Part shown: in pieces, positions 1 to 12,700 of the stretch
How the letters are laid out: every line of letters begins with the position of its first letter
How positions within the stretch are numbered: position 1 is the first letter of the stretch
Source of the DNA: Brassica napus
Lineage: Eukaryota > Streptophyta > Magnoliopsida > Brassicales > Brassicaceae
Direction of reading: 5' to 3'
Length of the DNA stretch: 64,000 bases
Assembly: GCF_020379485.1 (NCBI RefSeq)
Contig: NC_063449.1
Location: 35,523,473-35,587,472 of the forward strand
Position numbers and translations under genes: made by a program
The notes under the pieces: model-generated
What the model was told of the DNA's origin: nothing
The model's database searches: none
Seen by the model: the letters and a program-made list of their open reading frames with translations, nothing else

Positions 1-1
1 G

Positions 2-562
2 ATTGTGGGGGTTACAAGGAAAGATTGGTCCATCAAGCTTGATGATGCATTGTGGGCTTATAGGACAGCTTACAAGACACCTTTGGGAACTACACCTTTC
101 AACCTTCTCTATGGAAAGTCTTGCCATCTACCAGTTGAGCTTGAGTACAAGGCACTATGGGCAGTCAAGTTGCTGAACTTTGACATCAAGAGTGCCAAGG
201 AGAAGAGATTGATCCAGCTGAACGAACTTGATGAGATAAGACTTGAAGCTTTTGAAAGTTCAAAGATCTACAAAGAGAAAACAAAGGCTCTCCATGACAA
301 ACATATCCTGAAAAGAGACTTTAAAGAAGGAGATCAAGTTCTTCTCTACAACTCCAGACTGAAGTTGTTTCCAGGCAAGCTCAAGTCAAGGTGGTCTGGT
401 CCTTTCAAAGTTAAAGAGGTTAAACCTTATGGAGCAATAGTTTTGTGGAGTTCTGATGGAAGAGAGTTCACCATCAATGGACAAAGGGCTAAGCTTTACT
501 TGGGAACCAAATCGGAAGACCTGGGAACTTCAGTTCCACTTTCCGATCCAACCACAGTCTAA
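2..562 (+). CDS. Athila-type Ty3/gypsy polyprotein, C-terminal end (integrase), partial
   Basis: The reading frame is open from the window edge to a stop at 560-562, so the true start lies upstream; the first in-frame GTG is not a start. It is the end of a Ty3/gypsy pol: the tail of the integrase core ([22 protein letters not shown], residues about 17-38) followed by the basic integrase C-terminal region with the [20 protein letters not shown] block and the [11 protein letters not shown] segment typical of Athila/Tat plant elements. Integrase joins element cDNA to host DNA. No stop or frameshift is visible in this stretch, so this copy may be fairly young, but most of it is outside the window. 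Downstream are a non-coding spacer, polypurine tract and LTR in the expected order. Confidence 0.9.
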   Translation: MVGVTRKDWSIKLDDALWAYRTAYKTPLGTTPFNLLYGKSCHLPVELEYKALWAVKLLNFDIKSAKEKRLIQLNELDEIRLEAFESSKIYKEKTKALHDKHILKRDFKEGDQVLLYNSRLKLFPGKLKSRWSGPFKVKEVKPYGAIVLWSSDGREFTINGQRAKLYLGTKSEDLGTSVPLSDPTTV

Positions 563-1183
563 CCTAAAGGAGGCAAAGTCAAGCTAGAGACTTAAAACAA
601 GCTCACTTGGGAGGAAATCCCAAGAGTATCCTTTGTATATATGTGTGAATGTTTTTAATAAATTGTGTGAACTATCCTTGTTTGTGTGTTTGTTTGTGTG
701 AATTGTGTGTGATTTCAGTTTGGAGGGTGATCAGGAAAAGGAAAGGTTTCAAAAGAGGCTAGGAAAGAAACACAAGTGCTGTGGAGACATGCTCATAGCG
801 ACCCACACATGTCGTTATAACCCTTTACAGACAACATTAGCGACGTGCATAGCGACATCCTCATGTTGCTACGACGAAACGAGGAGAATGCAATATTTGG
901 CTAAGGACCGTAGCGACATATCCATAGTGACATGCTCATCACAAGGTAACTACTCTAATCCGGTTTAAAATCTCTCCACATCTCTAGTAATTTTTATTTC
1001 ACCTATCATGTAAACCACTCCAAATTCAAAGTCACACAAGAGACTGTGTGATTCGGGTGTGGTGGAGGTACTATAAAAACTGATCATTTTGCTTGTTTTT
1101 ATTTGGATGATTTGCATTTGACATATCTAGCACTTTGCATTTGTGTGGATTTTAATGATTTGCATTTTGGATTTTCTTGTGAT

Positions 1184-1220
<37 letters not shown>

Positions 1221-2489
1221 AAAAAGAGTTGTGAGTTTTGAATTATGCATAGGGAGCCATGATTGAAATTGCCATGAAAAGAACATATCTACAAGCATCT
1301 CTTGAGCCTTGAAAACTCTTTTTGAAACATGTTGCTCATATGATATTGACATTGTTCTTGAAACCAATTACAAACTGAACTTGGGCATAATGAATTTAAT
1401 CTCTCTTGCATATGGGCACTTGCATACTTGATCATGGATTTCATACACATTTGGGTTATCTTATTCCATGTATTATCCTTTGATTAACCCAAATGGCACT
1501 CCCCTACCCTTGAACCCTTGCCATTCTTTGAAACCAATATTGATTTGTTGAGTGAGGTCTCTTATTGATAGCTTGTCATGTGCAAAATCTTGAGAGTATT
1601 GGGAGCGACATATGTTTGTTCTCATCTATTGCTAGCATAAGATCCTCATTTGAACTAGCATCTAGGATGGTGAGTGAGTTTGTGTGTTTTTAAGTTGTTA
1701 TATCTTGGGTTTGAGAGAAGAGAAAAAGATCAAAGAGTGTCAATAAGAAAAGAAAACCAATAGGAACCAAGAAAATAAAAGAAGAAAAACTCTTAAGTGT
1801 GTCAATTAGAATTCCCCAAAGTAAAAAAAAAAAAAAAAAATGAATGAAAGATCATAATGGGGAAAGAAAAAGAGTGTCAAGTTCTTAGTTGGTTGATCAT
1901 GTAAAAAAAAAAAAAAAGAGAGTTCACTTGGTGAGAAATGTGAGTGAAGTGTATATACTTGGGTTTTGAAATATAAAAGATGGGTAGAATTTGTAATCAC
2001 TTAGGAAGAAGAGTAGAATGATGTGAATGAGCTATGTATGCATGAATTGCTCCTAGTCTTAGATAAATTTTGCATAATGATCATGCTCCTTGTTCTTGAG
2101 TGATTACCACCATTAAAAAGATTGTATTTGAACCTTTCTTTTCATTCATAAAAGACCATTAATCTACCAAGCCAAGTGATTGAGATCATGTGCCCATTTG
2201 TGAGAATCCACCTTGTGTGTGTGTGTGTGAATGAATGTGAGAATTGGTTGAAGTTACTTGTTGATTGATGAGCATTGCACTTTGTATAAAGAAATAAAAA
2301 GAGTTTGATAGGCATTGAGAAGCTAGACTGATAAAAGAATGACCAATGATTGTTTGCTATGATCATTTGGAATGTTGTAGAAGAGCTAGGATGTGTGTCT
2401 TTTGGCTATGAGCTCCCTTTTTCAAACTTTTTCCTTCTTAGGACTTGAAAGTTTACTTGAGGACAAGTAAAGGACTAGTGTGGGGGAGT
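563..2489 (+). other. Athila-type internal non-coding spacer
   Basis: This 1.9 kb stretch between pol and the 3' LTR has no convincing gene. It holds long A tracts (about 1188-1218, 1824-1841, 1902-1915), a GT microsatellite near 2213-2229, and at about 795-932 a cluster of TAGCGAC motifs in both orientations (for example 797, 838, 849, 909; reversed near 812 and 865). The same motif is amplified in the adjoining LTR. Some Athila elements have an env-like gene here; I see none. Confidence 0.7.
2479..2489 (+). other. Polypurine tract of the Athila-type element
   Basis: The sequence TGTGGGGGAGT directly precedes the LTR start TGATATC. Such a G-rich tract primes plus-strand synthesis and marks the 5' boundary of a 3' LTR in Ty3/gypsy elements. 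Confidence 0.75.
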
Positions 2490-4005
2490 TGATATCTTGT
2501 GAATTTACATGTTTTTAACTTCTTATTCTTGCATGGTTTGGTCATCTAGAGTATCATTTAGGCACATTTAGGTTGCATATCATTGCATTTGTACATATCA
2601 GGTGTTGGAGAGCACCATGGATGAGTTAGAAGACCATTGGAGGGATTTTGAGTCCAAAGAGTGAAAGATGAACACGGATGAAGGCCTTAAAGATCTCTTC
2701 TGAAGCTCAAAATTTGTGGAGACACTGGAAATTGAGTTAGCTTTACAATGGAGGTGGTTTCAAGTCGTTTGGAGCTGTATTGAGGGATTTATGATCAAAA
2801 TACTACACACATATCAATATGACATTCCTAGCGGCCAGGCGTAGCGGCAAAAGATGGTCGCTACAGAAGATAGAGCTGAGGCGCCTAAGTACCGTAGCGG
2901 GAGTGTGTAGCGGGTTAGAGAGACCGCTATAGTTGAAGCGCTTTCTGTAGCGGTCTTCCGTAGCGGCATAATGAGGTCGCTATGAGTTCAAGAATGCGAA
3001 AAAATCGTCTAAGTGTCCTAGCGGCCACCCGTAGCGGGCATTTCAGGTCGCTACAGGCGTAGTGACCTCTTGTAGCGACCTTTTATGGTCACTACGGAGA
3101 AAAATATCTGTTTTTATGGGTCAACTCCAGCTCGAATTTTAGTAATATATAACTACTTTTCAGACAATAATTGGGGATCTATCTACTTTTTTATGAAGAA
3201 CACAAGAACTCTTGAGAGAGAAAGCTTGAATCTTTAGTTTCTTTTCTTCTTATTCTCTTGAATTTGCTTGTTTAATCCTTGTTTATCTTTATTCTCTGTT
3301 GTATCTACTTGAATATGCTTCAATCTATTATGAGATTAAGTGTTTTCATGGAGATTAGTGAGTAGTTTCCTTAAGAATTCATGGGTTAGGGAGATTAGAG
3401 TAACTTAGTGAAGATCTATGGTGTTATTGTATTAGATCCTTGTATGAACTTGCTTGTTGAGTATTTTTAATGCTTGTTTAGTCTTGATCACTCTAAACCT
3501 GATTTCTAAACACTTCTCATCAGACATGATTAGATGAAGTGTTTGAATCAACTCAACTAAGCTCTAGTGAGATTAGCCAAGGACACTTGATGTTAAAATT
3601 GCTAGATAGTTATTAAACTTGAACTTAAAGATTGCTTGATTGAATTAAGCCAAAGACATTTGATGTTTAATGATTTCTAAGCAAATGGACATTTACCTAG
3701 ACATAGGACTTGTCTAAAATTGTGTTTAGACTTAAGAGATTACTTTGATTGAAAGCTTGTCACCTAGATTGGATCTTAGTTACTTGAAGTCAATTCCCTT
3801 AGCCCATGGATTCACTTGTTTAAATTGATTAAAACCTTGTTGTATTGCTCTGTTTACTATTGTTAGTTGTCACACACTCACCACTATTGAATCTACTTAG
3901 CTTAAGAAATGACTTGTATTCTCACTGATTCACATCACTAGGACTGGTTCGACATTCACCCCACTATACTACAACATTTGCAATAGGCAGAAAAACCTAT
4001 TATCA
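2490..4005 (+). repeat. 3' LTR of the Athila-type element
   Basis: The LTR begins TGATATC just after the polypurine tract and ends TTATCA (TG...CA rule), about 1.5 kb. It is homologous along its length to the solo LTR at 51018-52437: similar starts, the shared ACATTTGATGTT stretches and similar ends. Its 5' third carries an array of TAGCGGC-type inverted motifs. The flank after the LTR is GTAAC; the matching target copy should lie before the 5' LTR, outside the window. Confidence 0.8.
2825..3105. repeat. Array of inverted TAGCGRC motifs in the LTR
   Basis: About 15 copies of a 7-8 base motif, GTAGCGGC/GTAGCGAC, lie in alternating orientation (direct near 2829, 2841, 2893, 2908, 2948, 2961, 3019, 3031, 3072; reversed near 2856, 2923, 2974, 3047, 3087). 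Every unit holds a CG in otherwise AT-rich DNA, and adjacent opposite copies could pair as hairpins in RNA. Confidence 0.8.
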
Positions 4006-4327
4006 GTAACCACTTAATAATTAAAATCAAATGATAAATTTAAGAAGCCAGCCGACACAAGCATTTACTTGAAAAAACATCCTGACACATGATGAATCAA
4101 TCGTCGTCCAAATGTATCTTTTGCTTTAATTTTTAGAACAAAAAGAAACATCAGGTGATTCTCAATTTGAAATTTAGAGTGGAAAACACTTAATTAAAAT
4201 CTGTATTCTGTATTTTGTATTTTGTATTTTGTATTTTGTATTCTGTAAAGTGATAGGTATATTCGAAATGAAAGAAATAAACACAACAACAACCCGAAAA
4301 AGAAAGGCATGAAAATAAAGAGATTTC
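4006..4327. other. Short intergenic stretch with a TGTATTT microsatellite
   Basis: No gene is seen between the LTR and the retroposon. A run of TGTATTT/TGTATTC repeats lies at about 4203-4247. The last 16 bases (4312-4327) are the left target-site copy of the retroposon. Confidence 0.6.
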
Positions 4328-5618
4328 CTCTCTACTTGTTTTTTCCTCTCTCCTTTCCTTCTTCTCCCCCGAGCTTTTTCTTCCCCTGCCTCAACTCTAC
4401 TTGTTTCTTCGGTGACTGGCGCGTGGTGGCTCCTCTAGCACCACCGCCGGTCTAGTTTGCTTTGATTAGCTTTCTATTGTGTATTTTCTGTTGTTTTTAA
4501 GCTTTTGAAGGGGATTTCGCAGACTGGAGTTTTTAGATCTAAGTGTTTATCGATGCTCTTATTTGTTGAGGTGGTCATGGGCTTTCTGTTTGGTGTCCAT
4601 CGTCGGTGAATCGCGATGGTATCTCCCAGATTCATGCTTCTGGTTTTCCTCCATTCGATTTGGGTGGTAGAAGTGAAGGGCTCATGCTCATTGTGTTGTG
4701 GCCTTACGGTGGTTTTGGGATATTTGGTTGGATCCAGAACCGGTGAAGTGCGACGCTAGCCCCTGCCCATGAGTTTCTCCTGTTTGCGGTCCCTTCCTCG
4801 TTTCTATGCTTTCTTGATGGCCATTGTGGAAAGGTGAGTGAGGTTTAGATGTGTATGTGACTTGACGTATTGCTTGAGCTTGGGAGTTCTGCTTCTTTTC
4901 ATTGAAGTCATCCTCAGTGGTTTTGATCTTTGACGATAAGAACCTTTGCGAGACCATTTCTAGTGTTTGAGAGGATCGAAAGGAGATAGATGTTTTTTCT
5001 GGAGGTTTTGCTTCAGTGATGGTCGATTGCCGCTGATTTGCTCGTGTTAATGTTGGATTTGGAGTGGTTTTTATCTAGTTACCGGCGGTTGAATAAGACG
5101 TAGTTGGGAAGCTTTCTTAGGCTTTGCCTTAGGGTGATGGTATGATGGTGCGTATGAGGCGCGTGGAGAACTCTTTCAAGGTCCAATGGCGAGACTTAGT
5201 TGGGATTGAAGGGTGTTTACAGCGACGGTTAAAGATTCTAACCTCTTTTATTTCAGTTATATGTATTGGTGATGTTCGTGTGCTTCCAGTCCTTCTTGTT
5301 ACTCCTTTCTACTGGTGTTAGTGGTTGATGAGGTCTCGCTAGGTGAGTTCATCTTCGAGTGCATGGTTGAGCATTCCTTGCTGAAGCTTGATTATCACTC
5401 TTCTGCCTTTTGTCTCTTTTTTCGTGGTTATATATTAGCTTTAAGAGTGTGTGTTATGTTTATCTTTTGGTTCTGGGTGGTACTTGTTACTTCGCCGGCT
5501 CTTGGCTTCGGGTGATACTTGTTACCTCGCCGACTCTTGGTTTCAGACAATGTCGTTATTGTATGCGTGTAACCGAATGTTTAATATAATCTTAATCTAC
5601 CAGATGACAAAAAAAGAA
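4328..5618 (+). mobile_element. Non-coding retroposon with poly(A)-like tail
   Basis: A 16-bp direct repeat, AAAATAAAGAGATTTC, flanks the segment exactly (4312-4327 and 5619-5634). The segment starts with a CT-rich leader and ends in CAGATGACAAAAAAAGAAA. Long target duplication plus A-rich 3' end means insertion by target-primed reverse transcription with LINE machinery. No long reading frame fits: the frames are short and unrelated to known proteins. It is either a non-autonomous LINE-mobilised element (of the size class of Arabidopsis Sadhu retroposons, but I could not compare sequences) or a retroposed transcript. It sits about 150 bp upstream of the ABCG25 TATA-like box. Confidence 0.75.
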
Positions 5619-5722
5619 AAAATAAAGAGATTTCAAAGTGACAAATTAAGGAAAAATAAAACCACTTTTTTCCAAGACCCAATTCCTTTCAGCAGTCGCC
5701 AGCTGGCTTTATACTATATGCC

Positions 5723-5793
5723 ACGTGTCATTTTGTCAATAACCATCAGTTTGCTGACGTGTCACCAACTTGCCATTCTCCTCTCCATAAATA
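5723..5793 (+). promoter_or_regulatory. ABCG25 promoter: two ABRE motifs and a TATA-like box
   Basis: Two copies of ACGTGTC, matching the ABA-response element ACGTGKC, lie at 5723-5729 and 5757-5763, followed by the TATA-like sequence ATAAATA at 5787-5793, about 100 bp before the start codon. Tandem ABREs near a TATA box are the usual layout of ABA-inducible promoters, which fits an ABA exporter. The upstream promoter is cut off by the retroposon ending at 5618. Confidence 0.6.
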
Positions 5794-5893
5794 GAGCTCT
5801 CAGCATCTCACCCCGAGATTCAGCCTTCTACATAACTCACCTCTCTCTCTAACTCCGTTTAAGTTTGCCATCAGAAAGTACTAAATAAAAATA

Positions 5894-8800
5894 ATGTCAG
5901 GTTTTGACGGTGTTGAAAATCAAATCAACCGTCCAGATTCAACAGCTGGTCTCCCTCAAGATCCTCGTGAGCCCCCAATCACCCTCAAGGTAACACAAAC
6001 ACTCACTGAGTTCATGTCGTTGACTCGCTTTGACTCTGGTCTTAACTCGTACCTTTGTTTTAGTTTGTCGATGTAGGTTACCGAGTGAAACTCCATGGTG
6101 ACTCAAGTAAGATCAAGAAGTTATTGGGACTAGATCACAAACCGTCCGATGAGACTAGAACGACGGAGAGGACGATACTTAGTGGAGTCACCGGAATGGT
6201 GTCACCGGGCGAGTTTATGGCCGTTCTTGGACCATCGGGAAGCGGTAAATCAACGTTGCTTAACGCCGTCGCAGGGAGACTCCATGGACCAGGCCTAACC
6301 GGAAATATACTAGCCAACGACGCTAAACCAACGAAGCAAACGTTAAAACGTACCGGGTTCGTGGCCCAGGACGATCTACTCTACCCTCACTTAACCGTAC
6401 GGGAAACCCTAATTTTCGTGGCCTTGCTCCGTCTCCCTCGGTGTCTAACCAGAGACGATAAAATAAAAGCGGCCGAGACGGTGATATCGGAGCTAGGGCT
6501 CGAGAAATGCGAAAACACAGTCGTGGGGAACACTTTCATTAGAGGGATCTCGGGTGGTGAGAGGAAACGTGTGAGCATAGCTCACGAGCTACTCATCAAC
6601 CCGAGCCTTCTGGTTCTTGACGAGCCCACGTCCGGGCTTGACGCGACGGCAGCTCTTCGGCTGGTACAGACGCTAGCCGGGATGGCTCGTGGGAAAGGAA
6701 AGACGGTGGTGACGTCTATTCACCAGCCGTCGAGCCGTGCGTTTCAGATGTTTGATACTGTGCTGCTTTTGAGTGAAGGGAGGTGTTTGTTCTACGGTAA
6801 AGGACGTGACACCATGGCGTACTTCGACTCCGTCGGATTCTCGCCAGCGTTTCCGATGAATCCGGCTGACTTCCTTCTCGACCTTGCTAACGGTACGTTC
6901 CCATTTAAAATCCCGTTTTTTTAAAAAAATCAGCTTTTAATTAGTTAACATCATGACTTTCATGTATATAGTGTAACACTAACACGCATTATTACTTATT
7001 AACATACATCATGATTAATTCTTTGCTTGAATAGTATTATGATTACATCAATTGACTGATGATAGGACAAAAAGAATTTTTGAATATGAAATCGTCCTTT
7101 GGAGTTTTGGGTGGTCCTCCTATACGTGTATGTAGTACGTATATGGTTCCTTGATTCCGTAACCATGCATAAATACTCATGTGAGGAGGGTTAGATATTT
7201 CATACTTGTATTGAAAAATACTACTGTGAAAATAGCAGCTCGACCCCAAGAGAGTAAGAGCATGTTTATCTGAGATCCTTACCGAGGTTCTTAGTGTGTG
7301 GACCTCCACAAAACCCTTAAGGATCGGTTACAAAAACTACTAATTAAGAACTAATTTTGGTGAGTTTCTTACACTGTTCGCGGACCCCACTGACTCGTGG
7401 CGATCCACGATTGGTTTGCTTTTTAATTTTTTTTTTTTTTTAAACCTTGGGTTTTTTAGGGATAAAAATGCTCTAATAAATGGCATACTTATAGTCGTTA
7501 TCGCCGCCGTACCAGAGGCGGACCTACGTGGAGTAATAGGGTCTCATATGACATTGGTTAAATTATATAATTGTACTTTTAGCACGTATTGTTGAAGATT
7601 TTGTTAGATAATCGAAGTAGAGTTGATAATCGAAGGGTGGCTTTTTGATGTTATGGGCAATTGGGATACGTGTTTTCTTTCTTTTTCTCTTTTCGTGTAT
7701 GCCACATATTTTTGGGTTTCAACTTTGGCATATTATATCATCTGAATAAATGTTATTCCTTGCTTTTATATAAAAACCTTATACATTTACACTACTAAAA
7801 CGGTGCTTTTTCTTAATTTTTGTTTTCGGGAACATGCTTTATTTAAGTAACGAACCACCACGTGTCTTATGAGTTTTATAAGATGACGTAATCGTTTCAA
7901 ACCCTTGCTATTGTGTTTTTTCACGCATATTAAAAATTATTAAAAATTTATGGTTTACCATCTATTCATACAGTAAATTTCATTTAAAGGGTTTTCAAAC
8001 TCTTTAATTTCAAATTAAATATCAGGTAAAGTTTCTTTACACTGATTAAAAATTAGTTAAATGTTTTAATTAATTTATTCTCAAAATTATATAACATTTT
8101 TTTTTAACTTAATCAGATGCAAAAGTTTAAATTAATGTAAAATTGCATATAATCAGATGCAAAAGTTTAAATTAATGTAAAATTGCATAAAATCATAAAA
8201 TAATATTATTTTATAACAAATTTTTATTTTACATCAACACTTAATTTGAAGCTGATAAAGTATCTTTATACGTGTGTTCTGTTTTCCCAATAATTTATTT
8301 TCTCTTTTTTTTTTTAAGACAACTAGTTATAAAGTTTCCTTATTGTTCAGTGTTTCAATCGCGAAGTAGACTTCTCACTCTCTCTTTAATTTTCTGTGGC
8401 TTTCGAAGTGCGTGGTTTTGAATTGTCCGCAGTTCCGTGTTTCCAATACATCCTTGATTTAGGAAACTTTTACTTTAATGGTTAACCGCCTGAAAGGACC
8501 CAATCACGCTCTCGCAACTATCCCTGGTTTTCAGTTTCCCTCTCTCGAAACTCATCGAAGCATTAAATACCAGTTCCTTGGGAATTGGATATTCTTATTT
8601 TTAGGGCATGATTAATCCCGATCTTTTAGCCATTTTTAGCCGGAATTCTTAATTTATGATTTGATATGTTTTTTTTTAACACTTTTTGGATAAGTTACGG
8701 CTCGTATATTTTTTATTTAAGAGACGGTTCTTAACTTTTCTTAATTAAAATCTAAAAAAACTAAGAATCGTCTCTTAGCCGAAATTAAGAATCACAACTA

Positions 8801-9736
8801 AAAAACTACTATTAATCATGGTATTAACTCCTTCACAATGTTTTTCCGAGTCTTATCGTGATTACAAGAATTCGTCATGACTATGTAAGTTTACATTTTC
8901 TTTCGAATAGAAAAATGAAAATGAAATCACAAGTCTTTTTTGATCCAAAAAAAATCACAAGTCTTTTTTTATCAAAAAAAGGAAGAAATCACAAGTCTTT
9001 AATGCACATGGGTCACGTTAATACTCCGTTCGTTTCAGTTTAATTATCGTTGTAAAGTAAAATTTGTGTTTCAAAATAAGTAGTGTTAATGTAAAAACTA
9101 TTAATTTTATATTTTAATCTATTTTTTTATTAGCTGCAATGTGGTTAACTGTATTGGTAGTGATGTTTTGAGGGCCGGCTCAACACTGTTACGGCTCATA
9201 GGACGAAAAATATTTTTTTTTATCCTCTAAAATTTATATGTAGATAATGTTTAAAATGTTTTTAAAATTTAATCAGTAATATTTTGTAATGAATATAAAA
9301 CTATATACATATCAAATAATTTGGGTCTTTTTCAATTTTATTTATTATATTTATAATTTTCTATATATAAAAATATAGATTATAAAATAATTGGGCCCCT
9401 TAATTAGTATTATACGGGGGGACACGGGCTTGGACCCGGGGCGGTCGCACCACTTGTCCCCCCTAATAAGCCGGTCCTGGATGTTTTGATTTAGTAAGGG
9501 TCTGACTGGTTTCTCCGGTACCACTCGTAAACACAATTTTTGCAGTTGGTAGCGGTTGTCGGCGTTTTACAATAATCACACAAAACGTTACAAACCGCTT
9601 TACACCGCTCCAAACCTATCAAAATCAAAAGTTGGTTCCAGCTAGAGTTTGCGGTTGCAGGAGGGTAATTGTTTTTGTTGTAAAAATTATGTAAATATAA
9701 AACTAAATAATTATAAATAAGTTTTTATAAATACTA

Positions 9737-9768
<32 letters not shown>

Positions 9769-12700
9769 TTAAAACTATGATTTTATAAATAAAATTTTTA
9801 TATTTATTACAGCAGTACAATTTATAAATATAATTTTTATATTTATTACAATAGTACAATTTATAAATATAATTTTTATATTTATTATAATAATACTATT
9901 TTTAAATATAATTTAATACTTATTATTTTATATTGGGGTTTAAAATTATCATTTTTGTAATTAAACTTTTTGTCTATTAAATCATTTTTTTGTTAATTGA
10001 TTTTTTGCATCTATGGTTAAAGCAGTAAAAAATGACATGCAAACGCAACAATTTTCAAACGTTATGCCAGTTATACGAAACACTTAATAAAGCTTGAAAT
10101 CGCAACTATCCGCTTCCGCAAACTTCCGCACCCGCAGCTGTAACCGCTGCGTCTTAACCAGTCATGCCCTACATATATATAATTAAATAATTTTTTAATA
10201 TGTATATAGAAGTCTAAAAGGATAATTAAATTGAAACGAAAGGAGTATATTCCAATTTGTCTTTTGCTTTATCCAAAACAAGTTAAGAAGTACCAACAAA
10301 TTGTACGAATGGTTTTTCTAGGGATTGCTACATTGCAGTTAATGACTAACTTGTAACCCAAGACCAAACTCACTAACTGTGTAACCCAAGACCAAACAAA
10401 AACTCATAAGGCTGTATTGGTCTTCGGCAATGACTTTCCATTTCTGTTTGGTGTTTTTTTTTTAATTATTAATGATGACAAACATATGTATGTCTATATA
10501 TATATATGCACGCACATGGTATGTCTAATGTATACTCTGGTGACGCCATAGGTAGGGTAAGAACACAATAATAATAAGGGATAAAAATGGCACATAGAAA
10601 TAGTTTGTGGCGCACGATGGCATATCATTTAGTATTAGATCTAAGTTAATTTTGGTGGGCAGTAATTTCTTTTGTCTCCACTAACATATGCTCGACATTC
10701 AAACGTTCTTTGTATTTTATCTTCGAGAAAAGTCCCATTTATTTGACCTGCCAATCATCCACGTGATCATTCGATCTATTACATCTATATATGCATATAT
10801 ATGTGTCTGTGCGTGTGTGTTTTGCATGTATGTGATTTTGCATAGCTGGAAAGTTTTTTTTTTGAACTTATGGTTGGGAAGTTGATAGTCACATGATCTA
10901 CTAAGCAAGAATATCGTTTGACTAGTTATTCGCTACTAAAAGCATTTGTTATATTTTCATCAGAAAATGTTAGATATTAATTACTTTCTACGTCAAAATA
11001 CAACAAGAAACTCCACTTGCCCGAACTTATTGATCAACTTAATTAATTGAAAGAAAAGAACAACATAAATTAATTTTTCTGCTCCAAAATCATTTCTTTT
11101 CCATAAGCTGGCTGTGATATTTGATGGATTACACTTGTTGAGTACTTAGCTTGAATATGCATTGTTAATTTATTATTGACTTTCTCTGACTTTTCTTCCC
11201 CAAAATTCAATTTTATCTTTTTGATAGAAGATTCAGTCAACACCCGCCATTCATAATGTAGGAGCCCGTATGATAGCTGTGAGTGTTGTGACTGGTAATA
11301 GATACCATTCATATGTTGCTAGAGGTCAACCTAGTTGGTGCTCTCTTGTTTTTGATAATGATCGAAGAAATAGTCTAGGTTCAGCTTGTGTACCGTTTTG
11401 TTTTTGGTTCATGAAACTTTTTTTATCAGTAAGGTTTAATTAATGAAATACTTCAGATGGCAAAAAAAAAAAATCTTTTTGATAATCCTGTTGATAAGTA
11501 AAAAAAAGTAAGCTTAACACGTGTTAGGAACTAAAACCTATTCGGCTTATTTTGTATAAGCTTACTAGGTGTTTTCTTGCACCATGTATGCAGTAAGGAA
11601 TTTTTTAATTTAACTTATATTTAAAAATAAAATTTATTAAATATTATAGATTTTACTATTTTCTTACTAATATTTAATATAGATTTGATATATATTAAAT
11701 CAATTTGTATAAAACTAATAAAAATGATATACAATTGTATAATTATCAAAAATTTAGTCTAAACAATATTTATAAATTTTCTAGGTATATTAAAAACTAA
11801 TGATCTTATGATTAGATATTTAAATTTTTAAAAAATTGTAGAAATTTTTGAAAGCTTTCGTAATACAAATTGTATAATTATAAAAAATAATAATATTTCG
11901 AAATTTGAAATGTTATACGAATATATTTATTTTATAGATGATGTATGAACTATTACGATATTTAAATTTTTTTGCCAAAAATAAGTATCAATATTAAATG
12001 TAATATATGAATTATTATCATATTCTAATAAATTTGCCAAAAGTATAAATCAATATTAAATGAAATTATCCATGTCATATTTTTTCCAGAAGTCATGTAA
12101 TCAATTTCAATAGCCATGTCATATTTGTTTTGTGAAATTGATTATAGAGAAGACATTTGGCAAAATCACTTCGCAAATATAGTCTTCGATCGTTTTTTTT
12201 TGTCCAAAAAAGCTTATCGTATTAAAAGTTAAATTCAAACACTATATTTACTTGATTTTCAATTTTTTCCATTTTTTTTAAAAAAATGGAATCAATGAAG
12301 TAGGTAACATTAAGAAATAAGATCACCATAGTGGCCACCTTATGCTTTTCTTGGGTGGAGTCTTTCGCCTCTCCACCTTGGCTGGGTCAGCTTTTCTGCA
12401 AATCCGACCTCCATTACCTGTAAATAAGTCAATTTATTAATTTAAAGATATTTACTTTAGTTAGATTAATAAACAAATGGGAGTTATAGCAGCGAATAGA
12501 GCAGAGAATGTTCACATAAAGGAGAGACATATGGTTGAGATAATGGTGGGATGGAAGCCACCTTGTGTAGGGTGGATGGAAGCCACCTTGTGTGGGGTGG
12601 ATGAAACTGAACACGGACGGGGCATCACATGGGAACCCGGGGCCGGCGGCTGCAGAGGGAGCACTGCGAAACGGAGAAGGCGAGTGGTGTGGTGGTTTTG

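Larger units (their letters stand above)
9024..10245. mobile_element. Stowaway-like MITE split by two nested insertions
   Basis: The left end CTCCGTTCGTTTCAGTTTAA after TA (9022-9023) is the inverse of TTAAATTGAAACGAAAGGAG before TA (10246-10247). TA targets and CTCC ends are typical of Stowaway/Tc1-mariner MITEs, usually about 250 bp. Here the ends are 1.2 kb apart because two hAT-like elements (9170-9479 and 9497-10170) lie inside. Confidence 0.75.

Noticed and set aside
705..968. 87-codon frame in the Athila-type spacer
   Set aside because: It runs through the TAGCGAC motif cluster and is not env-like; judged non-coding.
5315..5852. Open frames in the retroposon and ABCG25 leader
   Set aside because: They have unusual composition, cross the target duplication and leader, and match no family.
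7505..7560. hAT-like end CAGAGGCGGACCTACG
   Set aside because: It resembles a known type of hAT terminus, but I found no matching second end or target duplication nearby.
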